This document shows positions 1 through 10,299 of a stretch of 64,000 nt of DNA, one piece after another. The notes beneath the pieces are model-generated. The model was not told where the DNA came from and made no database searches. It worked only from the letters and a program-made list of their open reading frames with translations. The stretch is from Lojkania enalia. Its lineage: Eukaryota > Ascomycota > Dothideomycetes > Pleosporales. Position 1 is the first letter of the stretch. Every line of letters begins with the position of its first letter. The position numbers were made by a program, and so were the translations under genes. The DNA is taken from assembly GCA_010094045.1 (NCBI GenBank), contig ML986701.1:29963-93962 (forward strand). The letters run 5' to 3'.

Positions 1-2
1 AC

Positions 3-218
3 TCTAAAATTAAGGCTGAGCTTATATAATATAAGGATGAGTATAAGATATTAAGTAAGAAGTTAGATAGTACTTTTAAGGGCTTTTTAGATGAAGATAT
101 AACCGACTTTAATAGTTTCTCGGATAATAATACTTCAATAAATAAGGATTAGCTTAGCCCTTACTACTAGTAGTTAGTAGAAGAAAATCTAATATACTTC
201 TCTAATACTATATAAATT
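3..218 (+). pseudogene. unknown acidic coding remnant, 3' end only
   Basis: One plus-strand frame runs from the window edge to a TAA near 218 and reads as protein, with only a few internal stops (one TAA, then TAG codons near 150 and 168-173) that could be mutated Gln codons. The readable part is charged and acidic, with blocks such as KAELI, KDEYKILSKKLD and GFLDEDITDFNSFSDNN, and looks like the carboxyl end of a larger protein cut by the window edge. I recognise no family. It lies upstream of the hAT remnant in the same direction, but nothing shows that they belong together. It could be part of another transposable element or of a RIP-mutated gene. Confidence 0.35.
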
Positions 219-284
219 TTATTTATACTACTTCCCTATATATATAAACTTAATTAACTAGGGTGGTATATTATACTATATTAT

Positions 285-476
285 AGACTATAGTAGTATA
301 TCGTAAAATAGACTAGAATAGTTATTAGATTCTAGGTAGTATACTATAATATCTCGCAGTATATTGCAGTATATTAAATAATAGTAATTAACTATACTTT
401 ATAGTATATAATAGTAATTTACTATACTTTATAATATTTTCTAAACTATAGTATTTTACGATATACTATAGTAGAC
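285..476. repeat. imperfect inverted repeat of about 190 bp
   Basis: The segment near 289-312 (containing gtatatcgtaaaata) recurs as its reverse complement near 449-475 (containing tattttacgatatac). The two arms of about 24 bp are separated by about 140 bp of AT-rich sequence with no readable coding frame. This is the layout of a short foldback or MITE-like element. No target duplication was identified, so the class is open. Confidence 0.45.
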
Positions 477-600
477 TCCTATATACTACTAGAAGTATAG
501 TATTAGTATACCGTTTAGTAATAAAACCTATTATCTCTAAAAATAAATACTTGATACAATAGTATAACATACTACTATTTTACTAGGGTTTTACATATAT

Positions 601-652
<52 letters not shown>
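601..652. repeat. (TAG)17 microsatellite
   Basis: A perfect run of seventeen TAG trinucleotides. On a RIP-mutated background it may derive from a CAG tract by CpA to TpA change, but that cannot be shown from this copy alone. From the end of the first coding remnant to about 900 nothing else is seen apart from this tract and the inverted repeat before it. Confidence 0.9.
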
Positions 653-899
653 CTACAAATATAATTTATAGCTAGATACTTTTAATCGTTAACCCTAACT
701 CCTTATATACCCGTAATATTATAATATTCCTACTATTCTTTATTACAGTATTTTATTACAGTTATATTAATACTAATATAAATCTAGTATCTCACGATTA
801 ACGCTCTATTAATTTCCCGTTAAGGTTTCTAAGAAACCTATCAGCTAATTATATATCCGCGGATAGGGGATGAAAAAGATAGATAGGGGGTAATGGAGC

Positions 900-3420
900 T
901 TATTAATATATGGATAGTATAGTAGGAATTAATACTATAAGCTCAGGACCCTTTAAATATACTTAACAAACTAAGATAGAATTTAGCTACTTATTATAGT
1001 AAGATCTAGAGATAATTTAGGGAAGCTGTACAATTTCCAGATAGTTGCCTATTTATATTCTATTACTACTACAGCCTTCGACTTATATATCTAAATAAGA
1101 ATTATAATAGTATAAAGTATCTAATAAATTACCTTAGATCCTAGGCCTATCTAAGAACTCTAGCTCCTAAGTATAATAGGTTCTATATACCTATAGCTAG
1201 GCCTCCTGATAATAAAGATCTAATTATACTACTATACTCTACTAGCACCTTTAAGTATAAACTAGTCCGTATTATTATTAATAATAACTAGTCTTTCTAA
1301 ATAGTAGATTACCCGTCCTTTTAACAATTCGTTCAGTTCCTCCAACTAGGTACTATATTAATTAGCCGATTTAGTTTTATAGGGCTATTCGAGTATAAGG
1401 TTATAGTAGCTTAGTCCTCTCTTTTATATAACCTTAGCTAAAGTACAAAGATATTAATCGTGTTTAATACCTAGTTTATAAAGAACTACCTTAGTTTTCT
1501 TACAGTAAAAGGGTACTATATTAATCAGAACTAAGAGTTCTGCGAGAGACTACTTGATTTTATCTCTATTTAAGGAAGCTATACTAATACTTCTATAGCA
1601 ATAGAAGTACTATATGTTCTATTAAATATAAACATGCAACGACGATTGCTAGCAGCTATCTATAACAACGCTGCTAATAATAGTATACTTATACGTACGA
1701 TACAAGAGAAACTACACGAAGATAGTATTAAATAGGACTGTAAGGAGAATATAATTCTATACCTTACTTATATTATCAATCTTATTGTTCAGGAAATTAT
1801 TTACTATCTTAAGCTCGTATCCCCCGAAGAGATAGGAGATAGAGGAACTTTACGGCGACGCGATATAAATAAGATCTAGATATAAATTTCTATTCTAAAT
1901 TCTCTTTATAAGGTATAGCTTTTTATTATAGTTAGTTATTACAGTTATTATATACTAATTCCTAGTTAGATTCGAGCTATTTATAAAGTAATTAATCGAT
2001 CGCTATAGCGCTATAAGCGTTTTATTACTTTATAGGGTTCCCTACTACCTAAATACCAGCTGTCTATAATAAAAGATATCCCAACTTAATAGAATTCGAC
2101 ATTTAATATATATAACCGAGTAGTAGGCCTTAAGTAATATATTAACAACTAGCTTTAACATAAAATTAACTTAAAGATCCCTACTCAGAGATCTGGTAAT
2201 AATAAGAACGCTGAGGTAGATTTCTATAATCTCTAGCAACTTTAACTATCTACTACTAAATAGTACTATTTAATACTAATTATAGACCTGCTCGGCAATT
2301 TTAAAAGGGCAACCGAAGCGTTTAGCAAGAATATAAAGCCTCAGATCTAGTATATTTAGCAAATATATAATAGGCTCTTCGATTTCCTAGATAATATAAA
2401 TAGGGATCTAGCTGAAGATGTAGAGAGTAACTCAAATTAGCCAACAGTAGTAAGAAATGCAGTAGAGAAGGGTTAATCTAAATTAAATAAATACTACTTA
2501 AAAATAGATATAAAGTGTAGTTACTTATTTAACTATATAATAATCTTAGATCTATCTTAGAAGCTTATAGTATATAAGGTACTTTTATTATAGCTATTTA
2601 TTATATTAGCTTCTAACTATAACTATAGGACGAGACTTAGGACCCTTAATATAGGGAAACCTATCGCCAACAATTCCTTAAATATCTTAATCGCTATAAT
2701 AAGGATATACTAGACTATACCTTATCTATAATACCCCGACCTTAATAGGTATAAAGTAATAAGTGGTTTCGTAAACTATCTCTATAACGTTTATCCTTAA
2801 GCAGCTCCTTAAGTTTCCTAGACCAGGATCTAAGTAATATAGGAGAGGGAGAGGGAGAGGGAGAGTCAGAGGAAGAAGAGAAAGAACTAACTTATCGAGA
2901 AGGAGAAAGCTATCTAAGTATACCTCCTATTCGAGGTTATAACTTTAATATATTAGGCTGGTGGAGAGTAAACAAATATTAGTATCTACGGCTTACTTAG
3001 GTTGTAAGGAATATTCTTCTAATATAGATTGCAGGAGTTAGTATTAAGTAGGTTTTTAATACTGCTAGGGATATAATTAAGGATAGAAGATATTACCTTA
3101 CTACGCAGAGAATCTGGGATATTATATTTCTAAAATATATAATAAGTAGAGAGGACTATTATACTAAAAAGGTACGCTAGGCTATAGAGGCCCAGGATAC
3201 TAGTAAGCTAAGCCCTCTTTATAGCGCTAATAAGGTTATAGATCTCTTTAAACTTCTAGCCTAGGTATATAATAAAGAACTAGAGATTAACTAGGAGATT
3301 AACTAGAAGAATATTAATCCTAGTACTACTACTAATAAGGAGCTGCCGCGAAAGCGTATTTGTCGAGAAATTTGTAAACCTCTATAGTTTATACAATAAA
3401 TTACTATTATAAATATATTA
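900..3420 (+). pseudogene. hAT-superfamily transposase remnant (Ac/Restless type)
   Basis: A cut-and-paste transposase, now inactive. Near 1620-1720 the plus strand reads LLAAIYNNAANNSILIRTIQ, which matches the hAT block around the second catalytic aspartate (family form TTDNASNNDTLI); the key Asp reads as Asn. About 1765-1800 reads YIINLIVQEIIYYLK, the usual downstream block. The strongest match is the carboxyl-terminal dimerisation domain at about 2948-3150: ILGWWRVNK, then IAGVSIK, VFNTARDI and RRYYLTTQ, with Gln codons turned to TAG. Most of the protein can be traced across the interval in one direction with many stops and probable frame slips. The amino-terminal BED finger was not recognised. 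Terminal inverted repeats and the 8-bp target duplication were not found, so element ends are unknown. Family assignment is firm; boundaries are not. Confidence 0.85.
2841..2865 (+). repeat. GGGAGA purine tandem tract inside the hAT remnant
   Basis: About four GGGAGA units followed by a GA-rich stretch. In the transposase frame it encodes a Glu/Arg-rich linker just before the dimerisation domain. It contains no CpA or TpG, so RIP could not alter it. Confidence 0.7.
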
Positions 3421-3429
3421 TTGTATTAG

Positions 3430-4086
3430 ATTAAGCTATATAAGATTAATAGTTAAAGAGTGTACTACTATAGTCTGCGACATACTACAGCGTACTACCC
3501 TAGAATCTAATAAAGCGAGATTAGCCCAATCTATAATAAATAGCTGTAATAAAGCCCTAGAATATTATACTATATATACTCTTACTAAGCTACTTTCTAA
3601 AGTATACTAATTAGTTAAACTCTAAGGAAACCCAGTCTATACGATCCTACCTCAACCTATACTCTATTACTAAGCAGCTACCCTAACCCTATCTATACCT
3701 TAGGCTGATTAGTAAGACCCTAACCTTAACTATACCCCACTTACGTAAGACCCTAACCTCAACCCAACCTATACCCATCTACTAGCCTACTATACTAGAA
3801 GTATTACAGCCGCTGCAGCAAGCCTAGATATAATACTAGAACTTATATAGTAGTAGATAAATAGTATATCTATCCCCTATTAAATTATTATAGTAATACC
3901 TGTAAGTGTTATTATAATACACGCCTTTAAATATAGAGATAGCTAATAAGGTAGGCGACTTACTTAGGTAGGCGACTCGCTTATAAAATACATTAATAAC
4001 TACTAATACTCTCTATATTAACTATAGACTTAAGGGATATTTTACCTTATATTATCTTACTATCTATTCTATTTTAGAATAGTTCT
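3430..4086. other. unassigned sequence between hAT and gypsy A
   Basis: No gene is recognised here. Around 3640-3800 the sequence keeps many CpA dinucleotides and has a loose direct repeat built on the phrase taagaccctaacc (near 3712 and 3755), so it looks less mutated than its surroundings. The stretch 3990-4080 resembles 59570-59640 inside gypsy F (shared phrase tactctctatattaact), so part of it is probably a fragment of an E/F-type retroelement. Confidence 0.4.
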
Positions 4087-4091
4087 ATAAC

Positions 4092-4678
4092 TATTATAGA
4101 TATATATATATAGTTGGTTAATTATACTTTAAATAGTTAACTCTATTATTATATACTATATATAAATATTAAAATATTATATAAAAAATAGAGATATCTA
4201 TATTATATAGGTTTTTATAAAGGCTAGGTTTATAATAATACAAAGAAATCGTTCTACGAAAAACTTTATATATAACCTTATCTTAAAGCTTTTTACTTAT
4301 CTTATCTTACCCCTAACTCCACCCCTTTTCCTATTTATATATAGTTGCACACTCTTTTATAAGTAGCTTAATAGTTCTTTTATATCCTTTTATATAAGGC
4401 CTATAAGTATTAATAGAATTCTTAGGTCCCTAAACCCCTATATACTTCTATATACCTCTAAGTAGATTTATACTATATTTAGACCTATTATCTTACCTAT
4501 ACTATTATAAGGTTTATACTATTATATAGATTAGTTAGATTAGTAAAACGTTCTTCTATTATAGTTATAATAAGTCGGTTATATTCTAGTTAGTAGTTAA
4601 TAACTATTACTAGTAACTAGTTTAGATATTATAGTAAGAGTAGTATAAGTATAGAATAATTACGGTATTACTATAATA
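4092..4678 (-). repeat. 3' LTR of gypsy A, carrying an R1 insertion
   Basis: Aligns along its length with 16984-17286. It is 587 bp, but subtracting the 275-bp R1 block and one 9-bp target duplication gives 303 bp, exactly the length of the other LTR. Both begin tattataga (from TGTTATAGA) and end in ata (from ACA), the usual TG...CA ends after C-to-T and G-to-A change. Confidence 0.9.
4235..4509. mobile_element. R1 repeat, 275 bp, inserted in the LTR of A
   Basis: This block is absent from the partner LTR at 16984-17286 and is flanked by the 9-bp direct repeat aggtttata (4226-4234 and 4510-4518). It recurs at 27384-27648, 36768-36970 and about 49606-49880 in different surroundings, so it is a mobile unit in its own right. 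It has no coding frame. The ends are weakly inverted (ataatac... against tataatagta...). A 9-bp target duplication suits a Mutator-like MITE; a solo LTR or TRIM would normally leave 4-6 bp. Confidence 0.75.
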
Positions 4679-4680
4679 GT

Positions 4681-4692
4681 ACCCCCCTTTTA
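4681..4692 (-). promoter_or_regulatory. polypurine tract of gypsy A
   Basis: The plus strand reads acccccctttt immediately inside the 3' LTR; on the coding (minus) strand this is AAAAGGGGGGT, the plus-strand primer site expected directly upstream of a 3' LTR. Confidence 0.85.
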
Positions 4693-4799
4693 ATTATAAA
4701 CTTCTATAAATTAGGTCTTTATATTATATTTAGGTTATTTATAATTAAGTAGTAGTTATTAATACTAGTATTAGTTAAAATTATAGATATATTAGTATA

Positions 4800-7776
4800 A
4801 TTAGTTATTATTATATAATAGTACTATACTAGAGATTAGATTAGATTATAGATATATTAGCACAACTAGTAGTTAATAGCAGTATTATATTAGAGGTTAA
4901 GTTAGTTTAGTTTATATAGTAGTATTATACTAGGAATTAGTAGTAGTATTATTACTAGTATTATATTAGTATAATATTATTATAGGCATCTAAAAATATA
5001 CTTAAATTAGACTTTAGTATCTAATTAAAAATCTAAATATAATATTATATTTAAGTCTTATTTATTTAAATTTCTAGTATAATAATCTTCTATAGTAGTT
5101 ATCTTAGTAAAGTTATTAGCTAGGTACTATTCTAGATTATAATAGCTAGTCTGTTTAACTAGATATTTATACTAGTATTTCTATTAGTTATAGTAGAGGT
5201 TTTCTATTTACTTAATAAGGTATTCTAGTTTTCTATTAATTTTAATAGGTTTAAGGTTATATATTTATTAACTAAGTAAATAGTTAAATAACTTAAGTAC
5301 TAGTTATAATAGTAATATATAGAATATAGAATATATTTTAGCTAATTTAGGTAGCTTTAATTTATAAACGTACGAGGATACCTTTATAATAATCTTATAA
5401 GGGCTTATATTCTTCTAGTTAAGCTTTTTCAACGGTCTTTATATATATATATTTCTAGTATCTAGCTAGACTAGATTACTAATCTAATAGTTAGGGGCTA
5501 GTACGCGCTTATAGTTAATATACTCTTATTAGAATGCTTATATCTAGGTAAGTTCTTCTCTAATATACTCTATAATATTCTTTATCTTATTAACTAGTCT
5601 ATTAGCTTTCTAAACTATTAGAGACTATTTTAGTAGTTAATAGATTCTTATAAGTAGCTTAAAGCCTATTTAAAAGTACTAGCTAAAGTAGGCTAGAAAT
5701 AGAGAGACTTTTATTAATTTAGATACTATATTATTCGCTTTAAACTGTACTATTAGTAGCTATTTAACTTAGTTATCTTATTTATAACTAGTATAAACTT
5801 AGAGAACTTATTCTATTACTATATTAGCATTCTCTATCTAAATATTAGTCTTTAAATAGAAGCTAGTTAATATATATATATTAATTTATAGCTATCTATA
5901 AAACTCTTAATAGAAGGTAAAGATAAACTATATTTTATAGTTAGACGTAATAGTATATAATAGTCTATAGTAAACCTATATATAGTAATAGAATAGTTAA
6001 ATAATATTAGAAGCTTCGATTCTTATATATAGTATTAAGTATCTATATTTACTAAGCCTATTAACCACTACTATAATATTTATACAACCTTTTAATTCTA
6101 GTAAATAAGTTATAAAATCTATAGAAATATCTTAAAACCTTTATTTAGGTATAGGTAATAGTTTTAGTAATCTATAATACTTCTTTCTAAAAGTCTTACT
6201 TCTTTAGTATATATAATAATAGTTTATATATTATTATACTAAGTTAAATATCCTTAACTAATAGTACTTATACTAGAATAATTTTAAGATTTTTCCTTAA
6301 CTAGGGTATTTACTAAATAGTAAATTATAAACAGCTTATAGTAGTTTAAACTTTAACTTATTATAGTCTAGTATTATAAATTAATCTTAGTAGTATAGTT
6401 AGTTATTATACTCTTTATAATTAGCTAAAGTTAAGAGCTTAAATTAATAGACTTCTTTTTTTAGTAGTTTTAAAGTATTTTAGATTAAATTATTATTTAG
6501 ATATTCTTTATTAATAATCTCTATAATTAATTAACTTATTTCTATCTATTAAAATAGTTTAGAACGAAGTAATATCTATTAATAACCTTTATAGGTCTCT
6601 TCTTATATAAGTTCGTTCTATAACTTTTAAGTTAAAGTATTAGACTTCTCTCTAAATTTTATAGGTTAGTATATAATACTAAAGTTAAACCTTAATAAAT
6701 ATTCTAACTAATAGACCTATTAGTAATTTAGCTACTCTATTATTATAAAGTACTATAAGTTCTTATAATTATTTAGTACTTCTATTAGAAATACTATACC
6801 TTCTAATTCGGGCCTCTATTATTTAAAATATTAGATAATTATAAATAGTTTCTTATTATATATTTTATAGTTACTTTTAGTAGAGTTTATATACTTAGAG
6901 AAGTAGATAATAGATCTTAGTTTACTATTAGTACCTCTCTAAAATAGTATACTAGCTATTATAAAATTAAATATATTAACTTCTACAACTATTAGTAGTT
7001 TAGAATTAAAGTATTAGAGAATTAGTATAGAAATAAAGGTATCTTTTAAGTAGTTAAAGGAATATTAATAGCTATTATTCTAGTTAAATTAAGTATTCTT
7101 CTTAGTTAGGGTTATTAAAAAGGAGATTTTCTATAAGAAGTTGCTAATAAATTATTAGTAGAAGTTCGCGAAGCCTATAAAGGTTTAAATATCTTTTATA
7201 TTTTTAAGGTATTTTTAGTTAATAATTATTTCTACGTTCTTTAAATCTATATAAATTTCTTCTATAGTAATTATATACCCTAAATAGATTATTTCTAACT
7301 AATAGAACTTATACTTATTTATATTAAGTTATAAACTATTCGCTCTTAAGGCTTTAAAGACTAATTAAATATACTACTTATAATCCTTTAAATTCTTACT
7401 AAGTATTAGAATATTATTAATATAAGTAGTATAGAATATATTAAAGTATAGTCTTAGTACGTCGTTTATAAAGTACTAGAATATACTTAAAGTATTAGCT
7501 AGACTAAAGGGTATTACTAGATATTTAAATAGCCCGTAGTATATATAAAAGGTAGTTTTCTATTTATCTCCCTTAGTAATCCTTAACTTATTAAACGCGG
7601 TAATAATATCGAGTTTTATATAGTACTTAACCTTACTAAATTAGGTTAATATTTCTTAGATTAGTAGAATCGGGTATTAGTTCTTAATAGTAATAGTATT
7701 TAGGGCTCTATAGTCTATATAGAATTGGAAACTACCTCTAGATTTCTTTATAAAGATTATAGGTATAGCTACTAGT
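4800..7776 (-). pseudogene. gypsy A pol, downstream part (RT, RNase H, integrase)
   Basis: From 7776 downward the minus strand reads a Ty3-type reverse transcriptase: IPIIFIKKSRGSFQFYIDYR, then ALNTITIKN, KLDIITAFNKL and YGLFKYLVIPF. The catalytic YVDD box near 7394-7440 reads YINN, both aspartates having become asparagine. RNase H and integrase sequence follow towards lower coordinates but are heavily broken by TAG and TAA. The amino-terminal 40 or so residues of the RT domain lie at 14661-14900, beyond element B. The stretch 4693-5000 is repetitive AT-rich sequence with no frame I can follow. Inactive. Confidence 0.85.
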
Positions 7777-7781
7777 AATAA
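7777..7781 (+). other. target-site duplication of B (left), aataa
   Basis: The five bases aataa directly precede the 5' LTR of B and recur directly after its 3' LTR at 14656-14660, the 5-bp duplication typical of gypsy integrase. Confidence 0.9.
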
Positions 7782-8150
7782 TATTACAGGCATCCTTGCT
7801 AGAACCCCTATACTAGACCTAATTAAGATCTAGGACTTTATATAGCTAGAAGAATAAGGCTAGTATAAGGCACATAACGCGCTCAGTAGCTTAGTTAACT
7901 AAGCAATTAAGTATACTTAGTAGCTTAGTTAACTGAGTAACTGAGCAAGAAAATAATAAGGGAACTAAATTATATTTAACAATCTTACGACTCCAATCTT
8001 CGTAGCTCTTTATAGTTAACTTAAATATTCTTCGCACACTCTACTTATGCACTTCTATTATAAGTCTATAAGAATAATATACCTCGCAGCACGTGATTAC
8101 CCTTAGTTATTACTCCGCCCTATACCTGGCCAAATAGAAGGGCCGTTATA
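7782..8150 (+). repeat. 5' LTR of gypsy B (369 bp)
   Basis: Aligns with 14287-14655 without net length difference. Begins tattacaggc (from TGTTACAGGC) and ends cgttata (from GTTACA). Around 7881-7950 it holds two tandem copies of a palindromic motif built on cttagttaactaag. No tRNA primer-binding site is recognisable in the bases that follow. Confidence 0.95.
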
Positions 8151-8299
8151 CTTTAACTACCCTCGTGAGGCTAGAAGAAGTGAGACCAGTTAGACTACCC
8201 TAGTTATAAGGAAAGAGATACCTTTGGTAAGTAACGTAGGAAACTCACGTAAGTAGAATATTAGGATTAGCTAGTAAAGCTACCTCTTCGGAGGCAGGT

Positions 8300-9330
8300 A
8301 TAATAACCATATTTATAAGAATGTAGAACAAATTAGCGCAACAATAGAAATAGCTAGTTCTAGTAGACAAATAGATAAGAAGCCTAAAAGAGACTTAGAA
8401 CAGCCTTCTCGAAAGTCTTAAAGAAATATAAGGAATAGTTAATAGTAAATAAGGGATGGGACTTATAGGAATTATCTAAAAACTTAAACAAGTCGAAAGA
8501 ATACTACTAATAATATATTACTAATAATAAATTAAACTAGTACTACTCGATAAATTTAATAGAACTAGGTCTAAGCTTAAAAGATTCCTAGTAGTAGTAA
8601 GAATCTATATTAATACTAACCTCGATATTATTTAATATAAGAATAAAAAAGTACTGTTTATAGGAATATACTTAACGAGTAAACTACTTAACTAGTTCTA
8701 GTCCTTCCTAATAGATTTCAAGAACTACGTAGAAGAATACTAGAAGAGTAAAACTAAAGTAATATTTATAAGCCTAGTATACTTCTAATAGAAACTTAAA
8801 CTAGCGTTTAGAGATATTAACAAAGTATAAGTAGCAGAAGATAGACTCTACAACCTAGTTTAACTAGGATCTGTTACCTTATATATATCGAGCTTCTAAC
8901 AGCTCTTAAACAAAGTTATATAGAACAACTATAATATAATAGTAAAGTTCCGTAGAGGATTAAAAATAGAAATAAAAAGAGTAATAATATATATAGAGTA
9001 ACCGCGGGACCTAGCATTATACTTCTAACTAGTAAAGAGAATTAATAATAAACTATACTAGTTTAAAAATAAGGAAAGATAAGCGTACTACTAAAGGGTA
9101 TATTTTTTAATAAAAGCTGCCGACGCGGGCGGACCTATAGATCTAAGTACTACTAGAGAAAAGAAGCCTAAATTACAGGCGACTTAGGAAAAGAAGACTT
9201 AGAAAAAAGATATTAAATGTTATAACTATTAAAAACTAGGATATATAGTAAAGGAATGTCGAAGTAAAAAGAAAGAAAAAAGAAACTAGCCTACAGAAGA
9301 CAAACCGCAGGAAGTAAGTAAAGAAAAACT
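8300..9330 (+). pseudogene. gypsy B gag (capsid and nucleocapsid) remnant
   Basis: Encoded the structural protein of the virus-like particle. Near 8948-9095 the plus strand reads FRRGLKIEIKR, then PRDLALYF, LVKRINNKLY and FKNKER, the conserved end of a gypsy capsid domain. At 9215-9260 lies the zinc knuckle: KCYNY, a stop, then KLGYIVKEC. The expected C-x2-C-x4-H-x4-C has lost its second Cys and its His, both to Tyr (TGT to TAT, CAT to TAT), a direct result of CpA/TpG mutation. The start codon is not certain; an ATG near 8321 is followed at once by TAG. Gag and pol appear to have been adjacent, with 9330-10300 a variable, highly charged linker. Confidence 0.8.
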
Positions 9331-10299
9331 AGCCGCAACTATAAGATACGGAACCTTATATTAGTCTTTCTATAACGAAGACGAGTATTAAATATATTAA
9401 CAACTTAAAGAAGCTATAGGATATTAGCTTTAAAAGAAAATACAACTTACAGTAACGCAGGAACGTATAAAAAGATAGCTAGAAGAAGTTTAGAAAATAC
9501 CTAATAAGGATAAAGAAATAAATACCCCGTTATAAATAGAAGAAGCTACTACTAGAGTACTAACACCTAAGCCAGTATCTAGAGTATGTTCTACGTACTG
9601 ATAAGGAATAATCGAGTACGAATAGGGAATGCCGGCTCTTATAGCTACTCTACAAGACGAACTACCTATAAGATTCTATAATAAGAATAGACTAGAATAA
9701 GATATTATCAACGTTTACGAAGAATAGCAAAATACCTATCCTAGGGAAATCCGCTTCTCACATTTCCAAAAATAGATAGAAACTACGAAAGTAGTAAAAG
9801 GGCATCTTAATATAATAGATTAGGATAAGGCTGTATATATAATATAGAAAGCAGTAGCCTTCTTACAAAATAAAGTACCAGTAAAATACTGGATACTAAA
9901 GGCATCACGATATAAATAAGAATAGGACTACTAGGTTAGAGAAGACGATAACCTATGTATAAACTAACATCATCTAGTATATTTTAAGATAGCATGAATA
10001 TCGTGTATTAAACGATAATGTAAGGCCTACTAAGGAAGAAAAGAAAACATAGGCGTATAACTAAGACGACTAAACAAAGATAAAGTACTAGAAAACCCTG
10101 TAAAGTAAGAAGCTATAATAGGATAGAAAGTTACTAAATAAACCTAAAACTATATAGTACTTAAACCTAGACCTCTATTACTTAAAGTATATATTAGAGG
10201 AAGATTATAGTATAAATACCTAGAATAGAAATGCCCGAAATATATATCTATAAAAGAAGTAATAGCCTACTAGCCTAAGACAACTTAGTTATACAGGAA

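Noticed and set aside
3655..3790. Telomere-like ccctaacc phrases
   Set aside because: Only two or three dispersed copies with unequal spacing; not a TTAGGG array.
8151..8175. tRNA primer-binding site of gypsy B
   Set aside because: The bases after the 5' LTR do not match a tRNA 3' end I can name, even allowing for RIP.
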